Shown piece after piece: positions 8,414-21,318 of a stretch of DNA of 34,969 nt. The notes beneath the pieces are model-generated. The model saw nothing but the letters and a program-made list of their open reading frames with translations. It did no database searches and was not told the origin of the DNA. The stretch's first letter is position 1. Every line of letters starts with the position of its first letter. Both the position numbers and the translations under genes were made by a program. This DNA is from Rhabdochlamydiaceae bacterium (GTDB taxonomy: Bacteria; Chlamydiota; Chlamydiia; Chlamydiales; Rhabdochlamydiaceae): the NCBI GenBank assembly GCA_017994195.1, contig JAGOLG010000005.1, positions 1 through 34,969 of the forward strand, read 5' to 3'.

Positions 8414-9196
8414 TTATTCAAACCTTGCTAGCCCTTTGGAGCGGCTTTTTTCGAAGGAAAAGGCAAAGATGCACATAGTCAGAATCAGGTAAATAATGTT
8501 TAGAAGAAGACTCCACCAGAAAGCATTCCAAGGAAAAATTTGATGATGGAGCACGTATCGCATGCCTTCAAAAACATGGGTGGTTGGAAGGGCATAGGCA
8601 ACGGGGTGAAGCCACTCTGGAAGCGCGGAAACGGGGTAATAAACAGCGCTTACCGGTGCAAAAATATAGGCTGTCATCCAAGCCAGCATTTGAAATCTTT
8701 GACCCCAATAAATCACAACAGATGCTGCTAAAAAACCAATCATCCAGCCGGACATCATTAAAAGGGCTGTGAAGGGAAGAAATGCCCAGCCTATCGTAAA
8801 GACATTTAAAGAATAAAGCGCATAAACAAGGATCGTTCCAAAGCTAAGGGTGATGAAGATTTTGGTGATCGAGAGCATGACGACGCCCGCCATCCATTCT
8901 CTGAGCTTAAGAGGCGTTGAAAACAGGTTCACTAAATTCCGGTTCCAAAATTCCTGCAGAAGATTGACGGAGATCTCATAGTTTCCGCGCCAGACAATCT
9001 GCCAAAAAATAAGGCCTGTCATGATCATGAGAGCGATGTTTGGAACATTTGCATTTGACTGCTGGATCCAGACGGTTGTAATCCCCCATAGTGCAATATC
9101 GATGGCAGGCCAGTAGAGAAGGTCAGCGACTTGATCAAGCTTGGCAAAAAGATAAAAATACCTTAAGAATACGGCCCAGCATCTTTGAAATTTCAT
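8414..9196 (-). CDS. ABC-2 type transporter permease
   Basis: A 260-residue integral membrane protein with about six hydrophobic segments spread along its length, in the pattern of ABC-2 exporter permeases (which move drugs, polysaccharides, lipids or peptides outward). The residues YPVSALPEWLHPVAYALP in the last third fit the loop before the final membrane segments of this family. Its ATG overlaps the stop of the ATPase gene by 1 nt (TGATG), so the two form one transporter. The substrate cannot be read from sequence. Its stop codon directly abuts the stop of the convergent tal gene. Confidence 0.9.
   Translation of the reverse strand: MKFQRCWAVFLRYFYLFAKLDQVADLLYWPAIDIALWGITTVWIQQSNANVPNIALMIMTGLIFWQIVWRGNYEISVNLLQEFWNRNLVNLFSTPLKLREWMAGVVMLSITKIFITLSFGTILVYALYSLNVFTIGWAFLPFTALLMMSGWMIGFLAASVVIYWGQRFQMLAWMTAYIFAPVSAVYYPVSALPEWLHPVAYALPTTHVFEGMRYVLHHQIFPWNAFWWSLLLNIIYLILTMCIFAFSFEKSRSKGLARFE
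8430..8451 (+). terminator. Weak terminator candidate for tal
   Basis: AGCC (8430-8433) pairs with GGCT (8443-8446), followed by a run of six T (8446-8451). It lies just past the tal stop, inside the 3' end of the convergent permease gene. The stem is only 4 bp, so this is weak. Confidence 0.3.
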
Positions 9197-10119
9197 CAGC
9201 GCCTCACCATCTTAAGAAAATAATCTTCGAGCGTTGGATGATGGATCTTAATCGAGCTAAAGGAAATCTCCTGTTTGACGAGCCTTCCTAAAAATTCTGA
9301 GATGAACTTTTCTTCCATTTCAAGCTCGATCCAACGGTGTTCTGTTTTATACAGGAGTTTGAGGTCATCTGCAAGCTTCATTGTCCGTTTCATTCCATCG
9401 ACAATGATCAGCTCTACCTTGGGGATAGAAATGGTTCTTATAAGGTTTTCTGGAAGATCATTGGCTATGATCTTGCCTTGTTCTAAAAAAAGGATTCGAT
9501 CGCACAGCTCTGCAACCTCGTCCATTTTATGCGAGGTAAAGAGCATTGTGGTCCCCTCTCTTTCCCTCTCTTCCATAAGAAACGAGCAGACTTCTTTGGC
9601 CATATCGGGATCTAGCGAGGCAGTCGGTTCATCCAGTAGGGCAATTTTTGGTCTAACAAGAAATGCTTTAACCAAGATTAATCTTGTCAATTGACCGGCA
9701 GATAGAGAGGTCACGGTTGATTTAAGCTTATTTGCAATTCCAAACCGCTCTAGTAATGGTGCCTGCCTTCTTTTGATCTCCGCTCCTGTCAGGCCGTATA
9801 GCCTTCCAAAGACATCTAGGTTTTGCTCAATGGTGAGCTTCCAAGGCAAGTTGACATATGTGCTTGCAAAAGAGACGTGCTGAAGCACGTCGGATCGATG
9901 ATCTTTCAGTTCTTTTCCGAAATATAGTATTGATCCTGATGTGTAAGTTAATGTCCCGAGAAGCATGTGAATCGTGGTTGTCTTCCCGGCTCCATTGGGC
10001 CCTAAGATTCCTAAAATCTCCCCTTCAGCTAAGTCAAATGAGATCCCATCGACGGCGATGACCGGCGGGGTTTCAGGAAAAACTTTGGATAACTTCTTTA
10101 CAGCTAGAATGGGATTCAT
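9196..10119 (-). CDS. ABC transporter ATP-binding protein (ABC-2 exporter type)
   Basis: The 307-residue energy-coupling subunit of the exporter. Walker A is GPNGAGKT at 40-47, the signature is LSAGQ (a variant of LSGGQ), Walker B is ALLDEPTASLDP, and the switch histidine is in TSHKMDE. A C-terminal extension of about 90 residues follows the nucleotide-binding domain, as in DrrA-type exporters. No Shine-Dalgarno sequence precedes the ATG and no promoter could be identified in the 40 nt between it and the rpoC terminator. Either readthrough from rpoC or an atypical promoter drives it. Substrate unknown. Confidence 0.92.
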   Translation of the reverse strand: MNPILAVKKLSKVFPETPPVIAVDGISFDLAEGEILGILGPNGAGKTTTIHMLLGTLTYTSGSILYFGKELKDHRSDVLQHVSFASTYVNLPWKLTIEQNLDVFGRLYGLTGAEIKRRQAPLLERFGIANKLKSTVTSLSAGQLTRLILVKAFLVRPKIALLDEPTASLDPDMAKEVCSFLMEEREREGTTMLFTSHKMDEVAELCDRILFLEQGKIIANDLPENLIRTISIPKVELIIVDGMKRTMKLADDLKLLYKTEHRWIELEMEEKFISEFLGRLVKQEISFSSIKIHHPTLEDYFLKMVRR

Positions 10120-10159
10120 AGGGGAAAATAAGTTTCACACAAAAAGACTTATTCTCTCA

Positions 10160-10204
10160 ATAAAAAAGATGACTAGAGATGCCGGGAAAACCGGCATCTC
10201 TAGT
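10160..10204 (-). terminator. Strong intrinsic terminator after rpoC
   Basis: A perfect 14-bp inverted repeat (10172-10185 with 10191-10204) with a 5-nt loop. Read on the minus strand it is followed by CATC and then six T. It starts 5 nt after the rpoC stop and separates the rpo operon from the ABC exporter genes. Confidence 0.88.
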
Positions 10205-10209
10205 AGATA

Positions 10210-13200
10210 TTAGTCAGAGAACGCAAATTCAAGGACGTCTTCTTCGCTTCGATCGAGATATTTTTTCACACGGTTGTGATACTCGATGAATCCTGTTCCA
10301 CCTGGGATCATATGACCCATGATAAGGTTGGACTTGAAGTCGAGAAGGAAGTCTGTTTTACCTTCTGACGCAGCATCAGTAAGGACGCGGGTTGTTTCTT
10401 GGAAAGAGGCCGCAGACACAAACGAATCGGTTGTGAGTGAGGCTTTTGTAATTCCAAGAAGCACGGGTGAGGCTGTCGCAGGCTTTCCACCTTCACTTGC
10501 CGCTTTGCGGTTCTGGTTATGGAAGTTCTTGCGATCGATATCTTCGCCATAGAGGAAGATCGTGTCACCGGGATCGGTGATGCGAACTTTTTGGAGCATC
10601 TGACGGACAATGATTTCAATGTGTTTGTCGTTAATATCAACCCCTTGGAGTCGATAAACTTCTTGCACTTGGTTCACGAGATATTTTTGAAGTTCGCGCA
10701 CTCCGCAAATCTCTAAAATCTCTTGTGGAACAACGAGTCCATCGGTGAGCTGCTGACCTTTGATGACGCTATCGCCTTTTTGTACAATCAAGTGTTTTGT
10801 AAGAGGGATGAGGTGCTCTTCTTCCATGCCTGTTTCGTCATCACGTACGACAACGATGCGTTTGTTCTTCTGAACGCCGCGGAAGTCGATCACTCCGTCG
10901 ATCTTAGCAATCACTGCAGGATCTTTTGGACGGCGTGCTTCAACGAGTTCTGCCACGCGAGGAAGACCTCCCGTGATGTCCTTCGTCTTGATAGCGCCGC
11001 GTGGAAGACGGGCAAGCAGTGTTCCGGCTGCGACATATTGTCCTTCTTGAACAGAGATGAAAGCGCCGGATGGGATCGCATAGGCTCCGACGAGTTCATT
11101 AAACTCTTTATCGGAGTAGATCATGATTTGAGGATGGAGTTCTCCGCGATGTTGTTTAACAATCAGCTCGGTTTGACCGGTCTGTTTGTTCATATCGCGC
11201 TGGGTAGAAATTCCTTCCACGAGATCTTCGTATTTGACGTAGCCTGGGCGTTCGCAAATAATAGGGATATTATGCTGTTCCCACTGCGCAATCTTCACTT
11301 TTTTACGGACTTTTGCGCCGTCTGCTAAGAGAATACGTGTTCCAAGCTCGATGTTGAACGTTTGGAGCGGTTCAATCGATTTAGTGGAGAGGAGTTTTTT
11401 CGACTCTTCTAATGGACGTCCTTCATCGCGGACGATGTGGAGGAGGCCGTTTTTATTGAGTGCGATCCAGATGCCTTCTTCGTTCTGAACAGTGCGGATA
11501 TTCTCGTAGACGAGGACTCCTTCAACTTCAGTGACGAGTTCAGGGCTGAGGGCAGCAGAGGCGATACCTCCCAAGTGGAACGTTCTCATTGTGAGCTGTG
11601 TTCCGGGTTCCCCGATCGATTGGGCTGCGATGATACCGACAGCTTCGCCCATACCGACAAGGCTTCCGTTGGCGAGGTTAAGGCCGTAGCATTTCATACA
11701 CACGCCTCGTTTTGACTCGCAAGTGAGCGTCGAACGGATGCGGACCATATCGATACCGGCATCGTCGATTGCTTCTGATTGTTTTGCATTCAGGCAGTCG
11801 CCTGCTTTTGCAAGAAGTTTTGTTCTGTCGCCGGGAAGGTAAATGTCGTCACAGACGCTACGGCCGAAAATTCGGTCGCGAAGCGGGAGGAGTTCTTCTT
11901 GTCCTTGCTTGATGGCACTCACCTCAATTCCATTGAGCGTGCCGCAATCCTGATCGGTGATGATCACATCTTGAGCAACGTCAACGAGGCGGCGTGTAAG
12001 GTAACCGGAGTCGGCTGTTTTAAGCGCGGTATCGGCAAGACCTTTACGGGCTCCGTGAGAAGAGATGAAGTATTCAAGAACGGATAGTCCTTCTCGGAAG
12101 TTTGACGTAATCGGAGATTCAATAATTTCTCCGGATGGTTTTGCCATCAGTCCGCGGAGAGCTCCAAGCTGTTTTACCTGCGATTTGTTACCGCGGGCGC
12201 CGGAATCCATCATGAGGAAGAGCGGGTTAAGCTCTACGCCATTGGGCTGACTGATGAGTTTGAACAGCTCTTCTGAGAGGGAGTCTGTCACTTCAGTCCA
12301 GATGCTGATGATTTTGGATTTACGCTCACCATCTGTGATGACGCCGTCTTCGTACTGCTTACGAACAACTTCAATCCGAGCAAGAGCTCCGTCAATCACT
12401 TGTTGTTTGTTTGCAGGAACTCGAACGTCTTTAACAGCCATTGAGAGGGCCGATTTTGTCGCCTCTTTAAAGCCGAGGTTCTTGAGGTTGTCTAAAAACT
12501 GGACGGTAGCTTCCAGGCCTACTTTTTTGTAGGTTTCTAAAATGAGCTCTGAAAGTTTTTTCTTACGGAGTGCATAGTTTTGGAAACCGAGTTCTTTAGG
12601 AACAATCGTGTTAAAGATGACACGGCCAGGTGTTGTCTCAATGATTCCTGATGGAAGTCTGAGTTTAATTTTCTCGTGGATATGAAGGCCGCGTCCGAGA
12701 TCATCTGCTCGTGCACCTTCTTTTTTATCATCGAGGCGATTGAAACTGCAACCTCCGTAAAGAGCCATGAGCACTTCTTCAGTATTGCCGAAAAGTTTTG
12801 TTTTCTTTCCATGCTCTTCTGGCGAGTAGAGAGGATCATGCATGATGTAGTACAGTCCCAAGATCATATCTTGAGAAGGCACTGTCACCGGTTTACCAGA
12901 TGAAGGCAGGAAGATGTTATCCGGAGCCATCATAAGGGTTTTTGCTTCGATTTGCGCTTCTACTGAAAGAGGGACGTGGACGGCCATTTGGTCACCGTCG
13001 AAGTCAGCGTTAAATGCTGTACAAACCAGCGGATGGATGCGGAGAGCTTTACCTTCGATGAGGGTCGGCTCAAATGCTTGAATCCCGAGTCTATGGAGCG
13101 TCGGTGCACGGTTAAGAAGAACGGGGTGCCCTTTGATGATCTCATCAAGAACATCCCATACTTCCGGCGCTTCGCGCTGAATCATCTTCTTGGCTGATCG

Positions 13201-14364
13201 GATCGTATAAACATAACCGAGATCTTTGAGTCGTTTTACGATGAAAGGCTCAAAAAGCTCTAAAGCCATTTGTTTTGGAAGACCGCATTGGTTGAACTTG
13301 AGTTCAGGACCGACAACGATGACAGAACGGCCAGAATAGTCTACCCGTTTTCCAAGAAGGTTTTGTCGGAAGCGTCCTTGCTTTCCTTTGAGCATCTCCG
13401 AGAGAGATTTCAGAGGACGGTTGCCGGCGCCCATGACTGGGTGTCCGTGGCGTCCGTTGTCAAAGAGAGCATCGACAGCTTCTTGCAGCATCCGTTTTTC
13501 GTTGCGGATGATGACGTCAGGCGTTTTGAGTTTTAAAATGGCCTTGAGTCGGTTATTGCGGTTGATAACGCGTCTATAAAGGTCGTTTAAGTCTGATGTT
13601 GCAAATCGTCCACCGTCAAGAGGAACGAGAGGTCTAAGCTCTGGCGGGATGACAGGAACGCATGACATGACCATCCAGTCGGCTTTGTTCGGAGATGATA
13701 CAAAACCTTCGATGATCTTGAGGCGTTTTGCTAGCTTCATCCGAGCTTGCATTGACTTAGTTTTACGAAGTTTGTCTTTGAGGTCGACGGCAAGCGCTTG
13801 GAGATCTTCTTTTTCAAGGAGTTCGCGGATCGCGTCGCCACCCATGCGGGCAGTAAAGCTTTCAGGTCCCCATTTCTCTTGGGCTTCGCGAAGTTCTGTG
13901 TCATTGAGGAGCTGTTTTCTTTCCAGTGTTGTTCTACCGGCATCTGTAACAACGAAATCTTCGTAGTAGATGACCCGTTCGAGGTCGGATGTCGACATGC
14001 CAAGAATGTTACCGATGCGCGAAGGCATCGTTTTGAAGAACCAAATATGCACGACAGGCACGGCTAGATCGATGTGCGCCATGCGCTCACGTCGTACTTT
14101 AGAAAGGGTTACTTCTACACCGCAACGGTCGCAAACGATCCCTTTGTGTTTGATTTTTTTGTATTTACCGCAAGCACATTCCCAATCTCTAGTAGGACCG
14201 AAAATCTTTTCACAGAAGAGTCCTCCTTTTTCGGGTTTAAAGGTGCGGTAGTTAATCGTTTCTGGTTTTTTTATCTCACCGCGAGACCACTCATTACGAA
14301 TAACATCTTCTGAAGCTATTTGGATCGTTAATTTATCAAACTGCTGATCTTGAAAACCTTCCAT
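10210..14364 (-). CDS. rpoC: DNA-directed RNA polymerase subunit beta'
   Basis: The 1384-residue largest subunit of RNA polymerase. The active-site Mg-binding motif NADFDGD is at 452-458 (D454, D456, D458). The N-terminal zinc-binding cysteines are in CACGKYKKIKHKGIVCDRCG, and a second set (C..CKRGVCMKC) lies in the C-terminal half. The bridge helix and trigger loop region (SQPNG through GDCGT) is intact. Length is normal for chlamydiae and lacks the large insertions of Gammaproteobacteria. The gene starts 4 nt after rpoB, with GGAAGGG upstream of the ATG, and is followed by a strong terminator. Confidence 0.99.
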   Translation of the reverse strand: MEGFQDQQFDKLTIQIASEDVIRNEWSRGEIKKPETINYRTFKPEKGGLFCEKIFGPTRDWECACGKYKKIKHKGIVCDRCGVEVTLSKVRRERMAHIDLAVPVVHIWFFKTMPSRIGNILGMSTSDLERVIYYEDFVVTDAGRTTLERKQLLNDTELREAQEKWGPESFTARMGGDAIRELLEKEDLQALAVDLKDKLRKTKSMQARMKLAKRLKIIEGFVSSPNKADWMVMSCVPVIPPELRPLVPLDGGRFATSDLNDLYRRVINRNNRLKAILKLKTPDVIIRNEKRMLQEAVDALFDNGRHGHPVMGAGNRPLKSLSEMLKGKQGRFRQNLLGKRVDYSGRSVIVVGPELKFNQCGLPKQMALELFEPFIVKRLKDLGYVYTIRSAKKMIQREAPEVWDVLDEIIKGHPVLLNRAPTLHRLGIQAFEPTLIEGKALRIHPLVCTAFNADFDGDQMAVHVPLSVEAQIEAKTLMMAPDNIFLPSSGKPVTVPSQDMILGLYYIMHDPLYSPEEHGKKTKLFGNTEEVLMALYGGCSFNRLDDKKEGARADDLGRGLHIHEKIKLRLPSGIIETTPGRVIFNTIVPKELGFQNYALRKKKLSELILETYKKVGLEATVQFLDNLKNLGFKEATKSALSMAVKDVRVPANKQQVIDGALARIEVVRKQYEDGVITDGERKSKIISIWTEVTDSLSEELFKLISQPNGVELNPLFLMMDSGARGNKSQVKQLGALRGLMAKPSGEIIESPITSNFREGLSVLEYFISSHGARKGLADTALKTADSGYLTRRLVDVAQDVIITDQDCGTLNGIEVSAIKQGQEELLPLRDRIFGRSVCDDIYLPGDRTKLLAKAGDCLNAKQSEAIDDAGIDMVRIRSTLTCESKRGVCMKCYGLNLANGSLVGMGEAVGIIAAQSIGEPGTQLTMRTFHLGGIASAALSPELVTEVEGVLVYENIRTVQNEEGIWIALNKNGLLHIVRDEGRPLEESKKLLSTKSIEPLQTFNIELGTRILLADGAKVRKKVKIAQWEQHNIPIICERPGYVKYEDLVEGISTQRDMNKQTGQTELIVKQHRGELHPQIMIYSDKEFNELVGAYAIPSGAFISVQEGQYVAAGTLLARLPRGAIKTKDITGGLPRVAELVEARRPKDPAVIAKIDGVIDFRGVQKNKRIVVVRDDETGMEEEHLIPLTKHLIVQKGDSVIKGQQLTDGLVVPQEILEICGVRELQKYLVNQVQEVYRLQGVDINDKHIEIIVRQMLQKVRITDPGDTIFLYGEDIDRKNFHNQNRKAASEGGKPATASPVLLGITKASLTTDSFVSAASFQETTRVLTDAASEGKTDFLLDFKSNLIMGHMIPGGTGFIEYHNRVKKYLDRSEEDVLEFAFSD

Positions 14365-14368
14365 TCTG

Positions 14369-18136
<3,768 letters not shown>

Positions 18137-18213
18137 TGCGAGTCGCTCCTTTTAATATGTCTAAGCAGCTGACTTTAAATAAGGTCGGCTGTTTAGAGAT
18201 TTTAAATAGCAAA

Positions 18214-18259
18214 GAGCAGAAGCTTTTCATAAAGCTTCTGCTCGCCCTTTATAGAAGGG
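18214..18259 (-). promoter_or_regulatory. rplL-rpoB intergenic hairpins (attenuator or RNA-processing site)
   Basis: Two hairpins lie in tandem between rplL and rpoB. The larger is a perfect 13-bp stem (18214-18226 with 18231-18243, loop 4 nt); on the minus strand it is followed by TTTGCTATTT, a poor T-run, so termination should be partial at best. The smaller has CCCTT (18245-18249) and AAGGG (18255-18259). In E. coli the same gap has a partial terminator and an RNase III site that set the ratio of L7/L12 to polymerase; a like role is inferred from position. Confidence 0.6.
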
Positions 18260-18265
18260 TATTTT

Positions 18266-18658
18266 TTAGAGACCCTTTACAGTCACTTGTCCGCCGCCTG
18301 CTGCAATCTTTTTAGAGATTTCATCAGCTTCAGCTTTGTTACAAGTAGGCTTCAAAACTTTTGGAGCTCCGTCAACGAGGTCTTTTGCTTCTTTGAGACC
18401 AAGGCCTGTGACTTCACGAACGGCTTTAATGACGCCGATTTTCTTGTCGTCAGGGGCTTTTTGCAGGGTCACTTCGAACTCTGTTGACTCAGCAGCAGCA
18501 GGAGCCGCGCCGGCAGCAGGAGCAGCAGCCATCATCATGGGAGCTGCAGCAGCGGCTTTCACGCCCCATTTGTCTTCGAGCAATGTTTTGAGTTTAGACA
18601 TATCGAGCACGCTAAGTGCGCTTAAGTCATCGACGATTTGATCTAATGTTTTACTCAC
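18266..18658 (-). CDS. rplL: 50S ribosomal protein L7/L12
   Basis: Stalk protein that forms multimers on L10 and recruits translation GTPases. The 130 residues show the expected parts: N-terminal dimerisation helices, an Ala/Pro/Gly-rich hinge (about 35-56), and the globular C-terminal domain with [20 protein letters not shown]. Translation starts at GTG, with AGAGGT 5 nt upstream. It lies 18 nt after rplJ and is followed by a hairpin-bearing gap before rpoB. Confidence 0.98.
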   Translation of the reverse strand: MSKTLDQIVDDLSALSVLDMSKLKTLLEDKWGVKAAAAAPMMMAAAPAAGAAPAAAESTEFEVTLQKAPDDKKIGVIKAVREVTGLGLKEAKDLVDGAPKVLKPTCNKAEADEISKKIAAGGGQVTVKGL

Positions 18659-18676
18659 GGGTTACCTCTTTTCTCT

Positions 18677-19189
18677 TTATTGTTGGGTTGTTTTGTTATC
18701 TAAGATATTTACAGTGCTTGAAAGCAGCGCGTCAATGACACCGAGGAACTGTGAAGGCACAGCTTCCAAGAGTCCAAGGAATTGCGCTTGCATTTCTGGT
18801 TTCGATGGGAGTTTAGAAAGAGCTTCTATGTCTTTTGCAGAGTAGAGCTGTCCTTCAAAACGGCCACCGACAACTTCCATCATGTCTTCATTCGATTCTT
18901 TGAATTTAAAGACTGTTTTGGCAGTTTCAAGAAGGTCTTGGCTAGAAAAAACAACGCCGATATGACCTTCTAACATTGCACGGTCTAATGTTAATCCAGC
19001 AGCTTCTGCTGCCTTCATAAGAATGGTTTTACGTATAACTTCGAAATCGCCCCCTGATTTCATGAGGTCAAAACGAAATTGCGACGCCAGGTTAGGATTT
19101 ATCTTGCCGTAACGAGTCAGGATAAACCCGCTTGATCCGGTGATTTTATCTCTAATATCATCGAGAAGTAATTGTTTTTCTTGTCTCAT
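18677..19189 (-). CDS. rplJ: 50S ribosomal protein L10
   Basis: The 170-residue base of the ribosomal stalk, which anchors L7/L12 dimers to 23S rRNA. N-terminal RNA-binding part has ILTRYGKINPNLASQFR and the middle has AAGLTLDRAMLEGHIGVVF, both typical. The C-terminal helix for L7/L12 binding is present. It starts 3 nt after rplA ends. L10 with L7/L12 often represses its own mRNA; no clear operator was identified here. Confidence 0.97.
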   Translation of the reverse strand: MRQEKQLLLDDIRDKITGSSGFILTRYGKINPNLASQFRFDLMKSGGDFEVIRKTILMKAAEAAGLTLDRAMLEGHIGVVFSSQDLLETAKTVFKFKESNEDMMEVVGGRFEGQLYSAKDIEALSKLPSKPEMQAQFLGLLEAVPSQFLGVIDALLSSTVNILDNKTTQQ

Positions 19190-19192
19190 CTT

Positions 19193-19885
19193 TTAACCCT
19201 CCTGGAGTCCGCTCATATCGATTTTAAGACCCGGGCCCATTGTCGATGAAATCGCAAGAGAAACGAGGAAGTGCCCTTTGGTTGAAGAAGGACGCGTCTT
19301 CGCAATCGCTGAAACAAAAGTTTTTGCGTTTTCGATCAATTTTTCTTTAGAAAAAGACAATTTACCGATGCCATTATTAATGACACCGAATTTGTCGGTC
19401 TTAAATTCGATTCGTCCTGCTTGAATTTCGCGGACGGCGTTTGCGATATCATTGGTGACGGTTCCCGATTTTGGGGTTGGCATTAGACCTCTTGGTCCTA
19501 GCACTTTACCGAGTTTTCCAACTTCTCTCATCATGTCTGGTGTTGCTATTACAGCATCAAAATCAGTCCAGCCCCCTTTGACTTTCTCAAAGAGTTCATC
19601 ATGACCTGCATAGGTAGCGCCTGCATCTAAAGCTTCTTTCTGCTTTTCGCCTTTTGCGAAAACCAGAACAGTCAGCTTTTTGCCAGTCCCATTCGGTAAT
19701 GAGACAACGCCACGCACTTGCTGGTCTGATTTCTGGGTATCGATCCCTGTTTTCAGCGCCAGATCCACCGACTGGTCAAACTTGACCGGTGGTGCTTTCT
19801 TCAAAATTTCGATGGCTTCTTCGATCTTATACAGCTTTTGCTTGTCGACGAGTTTTGCCATCTCCCGATTGCGTTTACTTTTCAT
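19193..19885 (-). CDS. rplA: 50S ribosomal protein L1
   Basis: The 230-residue protein of the mobile L1 stalk, involved in release of deacylated tRNA from the E site. Family motifs include [16 protein letters not shown], the [15 protein letters not shown] segment and the GRIEFKTDK stretch. The ATG at 19885 is supported by AAGGA 5 nt upstream; a second in-frame ATG 8 codons later is less likely. It lies 2 nt after rplK, so the two are translationally coupled, as is usual for L11-L1. Confidence 0.98.
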   Translation of the reverse strand: MKSKRNREMAKLVDKQKLYKIEEAIEILKKAPPVKFDQSVDLALKTGIDTQKSDQQVRGVVSLPNGTGKKLTVLVFAKGEKQKEALDAGATYAGHDELFEKVKGGWTDFDAVIATPDMMREVGKLGKVLGPRGLMPTPKSGTVTNDIANAVREIQAGRIEFKTDKFGVINNGIGKLSFSKEKLIENAKTFVSAIAKTRPSSTKGHFLVSLAISSTMGPGLKIDMSGLQEG

Positions 19886-19887
19886 AT

Positions 19888-20316
19888 TTATCCTTCAATA
19901 ATATCCACTCCCATGGAGCGGGCAGTTCCCATGACGAGTTGCATCGCAGCTTCATCTGATCGCACACGCATATCAGGTTTCTTCCGGTCTACAATTTTCT
20001 TCACTTGGGATTTGGTGAGTTTTCCGACTTTATCTCTATTAGGCACTTTTGAACCTGACTCGATTCCGACTTCTTTCAAAATAAGCCGAGAAACAGGAGG
20101 TTGTTTGGTGACAAAAGAGAATGTTTTATCGGAATAAACAAAAATTTCAACAGGCAGTATATCGCCAGCCTGGTCTTGCGTTTTCGCATTAAATTCCTTG
20201 CAGAAGCCCATAATGTTGACTTGCGCAGCACCCAGCGCTGGTCCAATTGGAGGCGCAGGATTAGCTTTTCCTGCAGGAATTTGTAATTTAATAACTTTTA
20301 CTACTTTTTTTGCCAT
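19888..20316 (-). CDS. rplK: 50S ribosomal protein L11
   Basis: The 142-residue protein of the GTPase-associated centre of the large subunit, near the thiostrepton site. N-terminal motif [19 protein letters not shown] and the C-terminal rRNA-binding domain ([25 protein letters not shown]) are intact. It follows nusG by 10 nt and precedes rplA by 2 nt. Confidence 0.98.
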   Translation of the reverse strand: MAKKVVKVIKLQIPAGKANPAPPIGPALGAAQVNIMGFCKEFNAKTQDQAGDILPVEIFVYSDKTFSFVTKQPPVSRLILKEVGIESGSKVPNRDKVGKLTKSQVKKIVDRKKPDMRVRSDEAAMQLVMGTARSMGVDIIEG

Positions 20317-20326
20317 ATTTCACTCT

Positions 20327-20875
20327 TTAATTATGTTCAGCTTCTAGAGGCACTTGTTCCACTTGCCAGAATTCCAGGTCATCAACACGTGTATCGCGTC
20401 CGAAAATAGAGACCAGAACACTGAGACGGCCCTTGTCATGGAAGACTTCTTGAACAACTCCCACAAAATTGACAAAGACACCGTCGATAATTTTAACTCG
20501 ATCGCCATGCACGATATTGTGTTTATGCACAATGCCTTGACGCTTCTCTTCGAGTTCGGTAAGTATTGAATCGACTTCTTGCTGAGGAAGCGGCATCGGT
20601 CTTTCTCCGCCTAGAAAATCGATTACACCATTTGTATTTTTGACATACATCCAGGAGTCATCGGTCAGTTCCATCTTGACTAAGATATAACCAGGCCAAA
20701 GCCGTTTCTCGCTGATACGCTGCTGTCCTCTCTTCACTTCAGCCACATTCTCTGTGGGAACTAAAATGTCAGAGATCATATCGTTCATCCCTTGAGACTC
20801 ACGGTTTTCCTCGATCGCCTTCTTTACGCGTTTCTCAAGGCTCGAAATTACTTGTATGACGTACCACTTATGCAT
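20327..20875 (-). CDS. nusG: Transcription termination/antitermination protein NusG
   Basis: The 182-residue elongation factor that binds RNA polymerase beta' and couples it to Rho or to ribosomal protein S10. The NGN domain starts with KWYVIQVISSLEKRV and contains RLWPGYILVKM. The KOW domain near residues 125-155 has HGDRVKIIDGVFVNFVG. Length is standard. It follows secE by 3 nt. Confidence 0.98.
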   Translation of the reverse strand: MHKWYVIQVISSLEKRVKKAIEENRESQGMNDMISDILVPTENVAEVKRGQQRISEKRLWPGYILVKMELTDDSWMYVKNTNGVIDFLGGERPMPLPQQEVDSILTELEEKRQGIVHKHNIVHGDRVKIIDGVFVNFVGVVQEVFHDKGRLSVLVSIFGRDTRVDDLEFWQVEQVPLEAEHN

Positions 20876-20878
20876 GTT

Positions 20879-21136
20879 TTACCCAAAAATCAGGTGGATG
20901 AGAGTTTTAAATCCTGTTAAACAACCTTTGATGAGAAGATCGGCACCATAGATGCCAAGCCCAAAAGCAAAAGTTGCACCCACAACAATTTTTGTGAAAA
21001 GTGCAAGTTCCTCTTTTGATGTCCAGGTTACTTGTCGAAGCTCATTTTTAAGCCCTTGCAGATAACTAACCTTTTCGGCTTTTGGCTGAACGTTTGTTTC
21101 TGAAGGCGCCTCAAGCTTATCCACCTGAACTCCCAT
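20879..21136 (-). CDS. secE: Preprotein translocase subunit SecE
   Basis: The 85-residue essential clamp subunit of the SecYEG channel. A hydrophilic N-terminal part is followed by the amphipathic segment LKNELRQVTWTSKEEL, which is the family hallmark, and a single transmembrane helix at about 48-70. AAGGA stands 6 nt before the ATG. It lies between tRNA-Trp and nusG, the common bacterial arrangement. Confidence 0.95.
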   Translation of the reverse strand: MGVQVDKLEAPSETNVQPKAEKVSYLQGLKNELRQVTWTSKEELALFTKIVVGATFAFGLGIYGADLLIKGCLTGFKTLIHLIFG

Positions 21137-21165
21137 CTCTAATCCTTAATTTATATTCTTTCTAT

Positions 21166-21238
21166 CGAGTGCGGAGGGATTCGAACCCCCGACCAGCGAC
21201 TTTGGAGATCGCTGCTCTACCAACTGAGCTACACACCC
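21166..21238 (-). tRNA. tRNA-Trp (anticodon CCA)
   Basis: The minus strand folds into a full 73-nt cloverleaf. Acceptor arm GGGTGTG pairs with CGCACTC (two wobble pairs), the D arm is GCTC/GAGC, the anticodon loop is CTCCAAA, the T arm is GGGGG/CCCTC around TTCGAAT, and the discriminator base is G. CCA is not encoded. It lies between tuf and secE and is probably cut out of the tuf-secE transcript. Confidence 0.97.
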
Positions 21239-21268
21239 TTGTAACACTTCTTTGGTCACACATATTTT

Positions 21269-21308
21269 GAGAAGACCGCTCTTAGATTAACCCTGGAGCA
21301 GCCTTCTC
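21269..21308 (-). other. Hairpin between tuf and tRNA-Trp
   Basis: A 13-bp stem (21269-21281 with 21296-21308, two G-U pairs on the minus strand, loop 14 nt) follows 10 nt after the tuf stop. No T-run follows it, so it looks more like an mRNA-stabilising or processing structure than a terminator. Confidence 0.55.
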
Positions 21309-21318
21309 AAAAATAGCC

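Noticed and set aside
10723-11328. A 201-residue plus-strand open frame
   Set aside because: It is antisense to rpoC, has no family-like sequence, and such long frames are common opposite well-expressed genes; rpoC is intact there.
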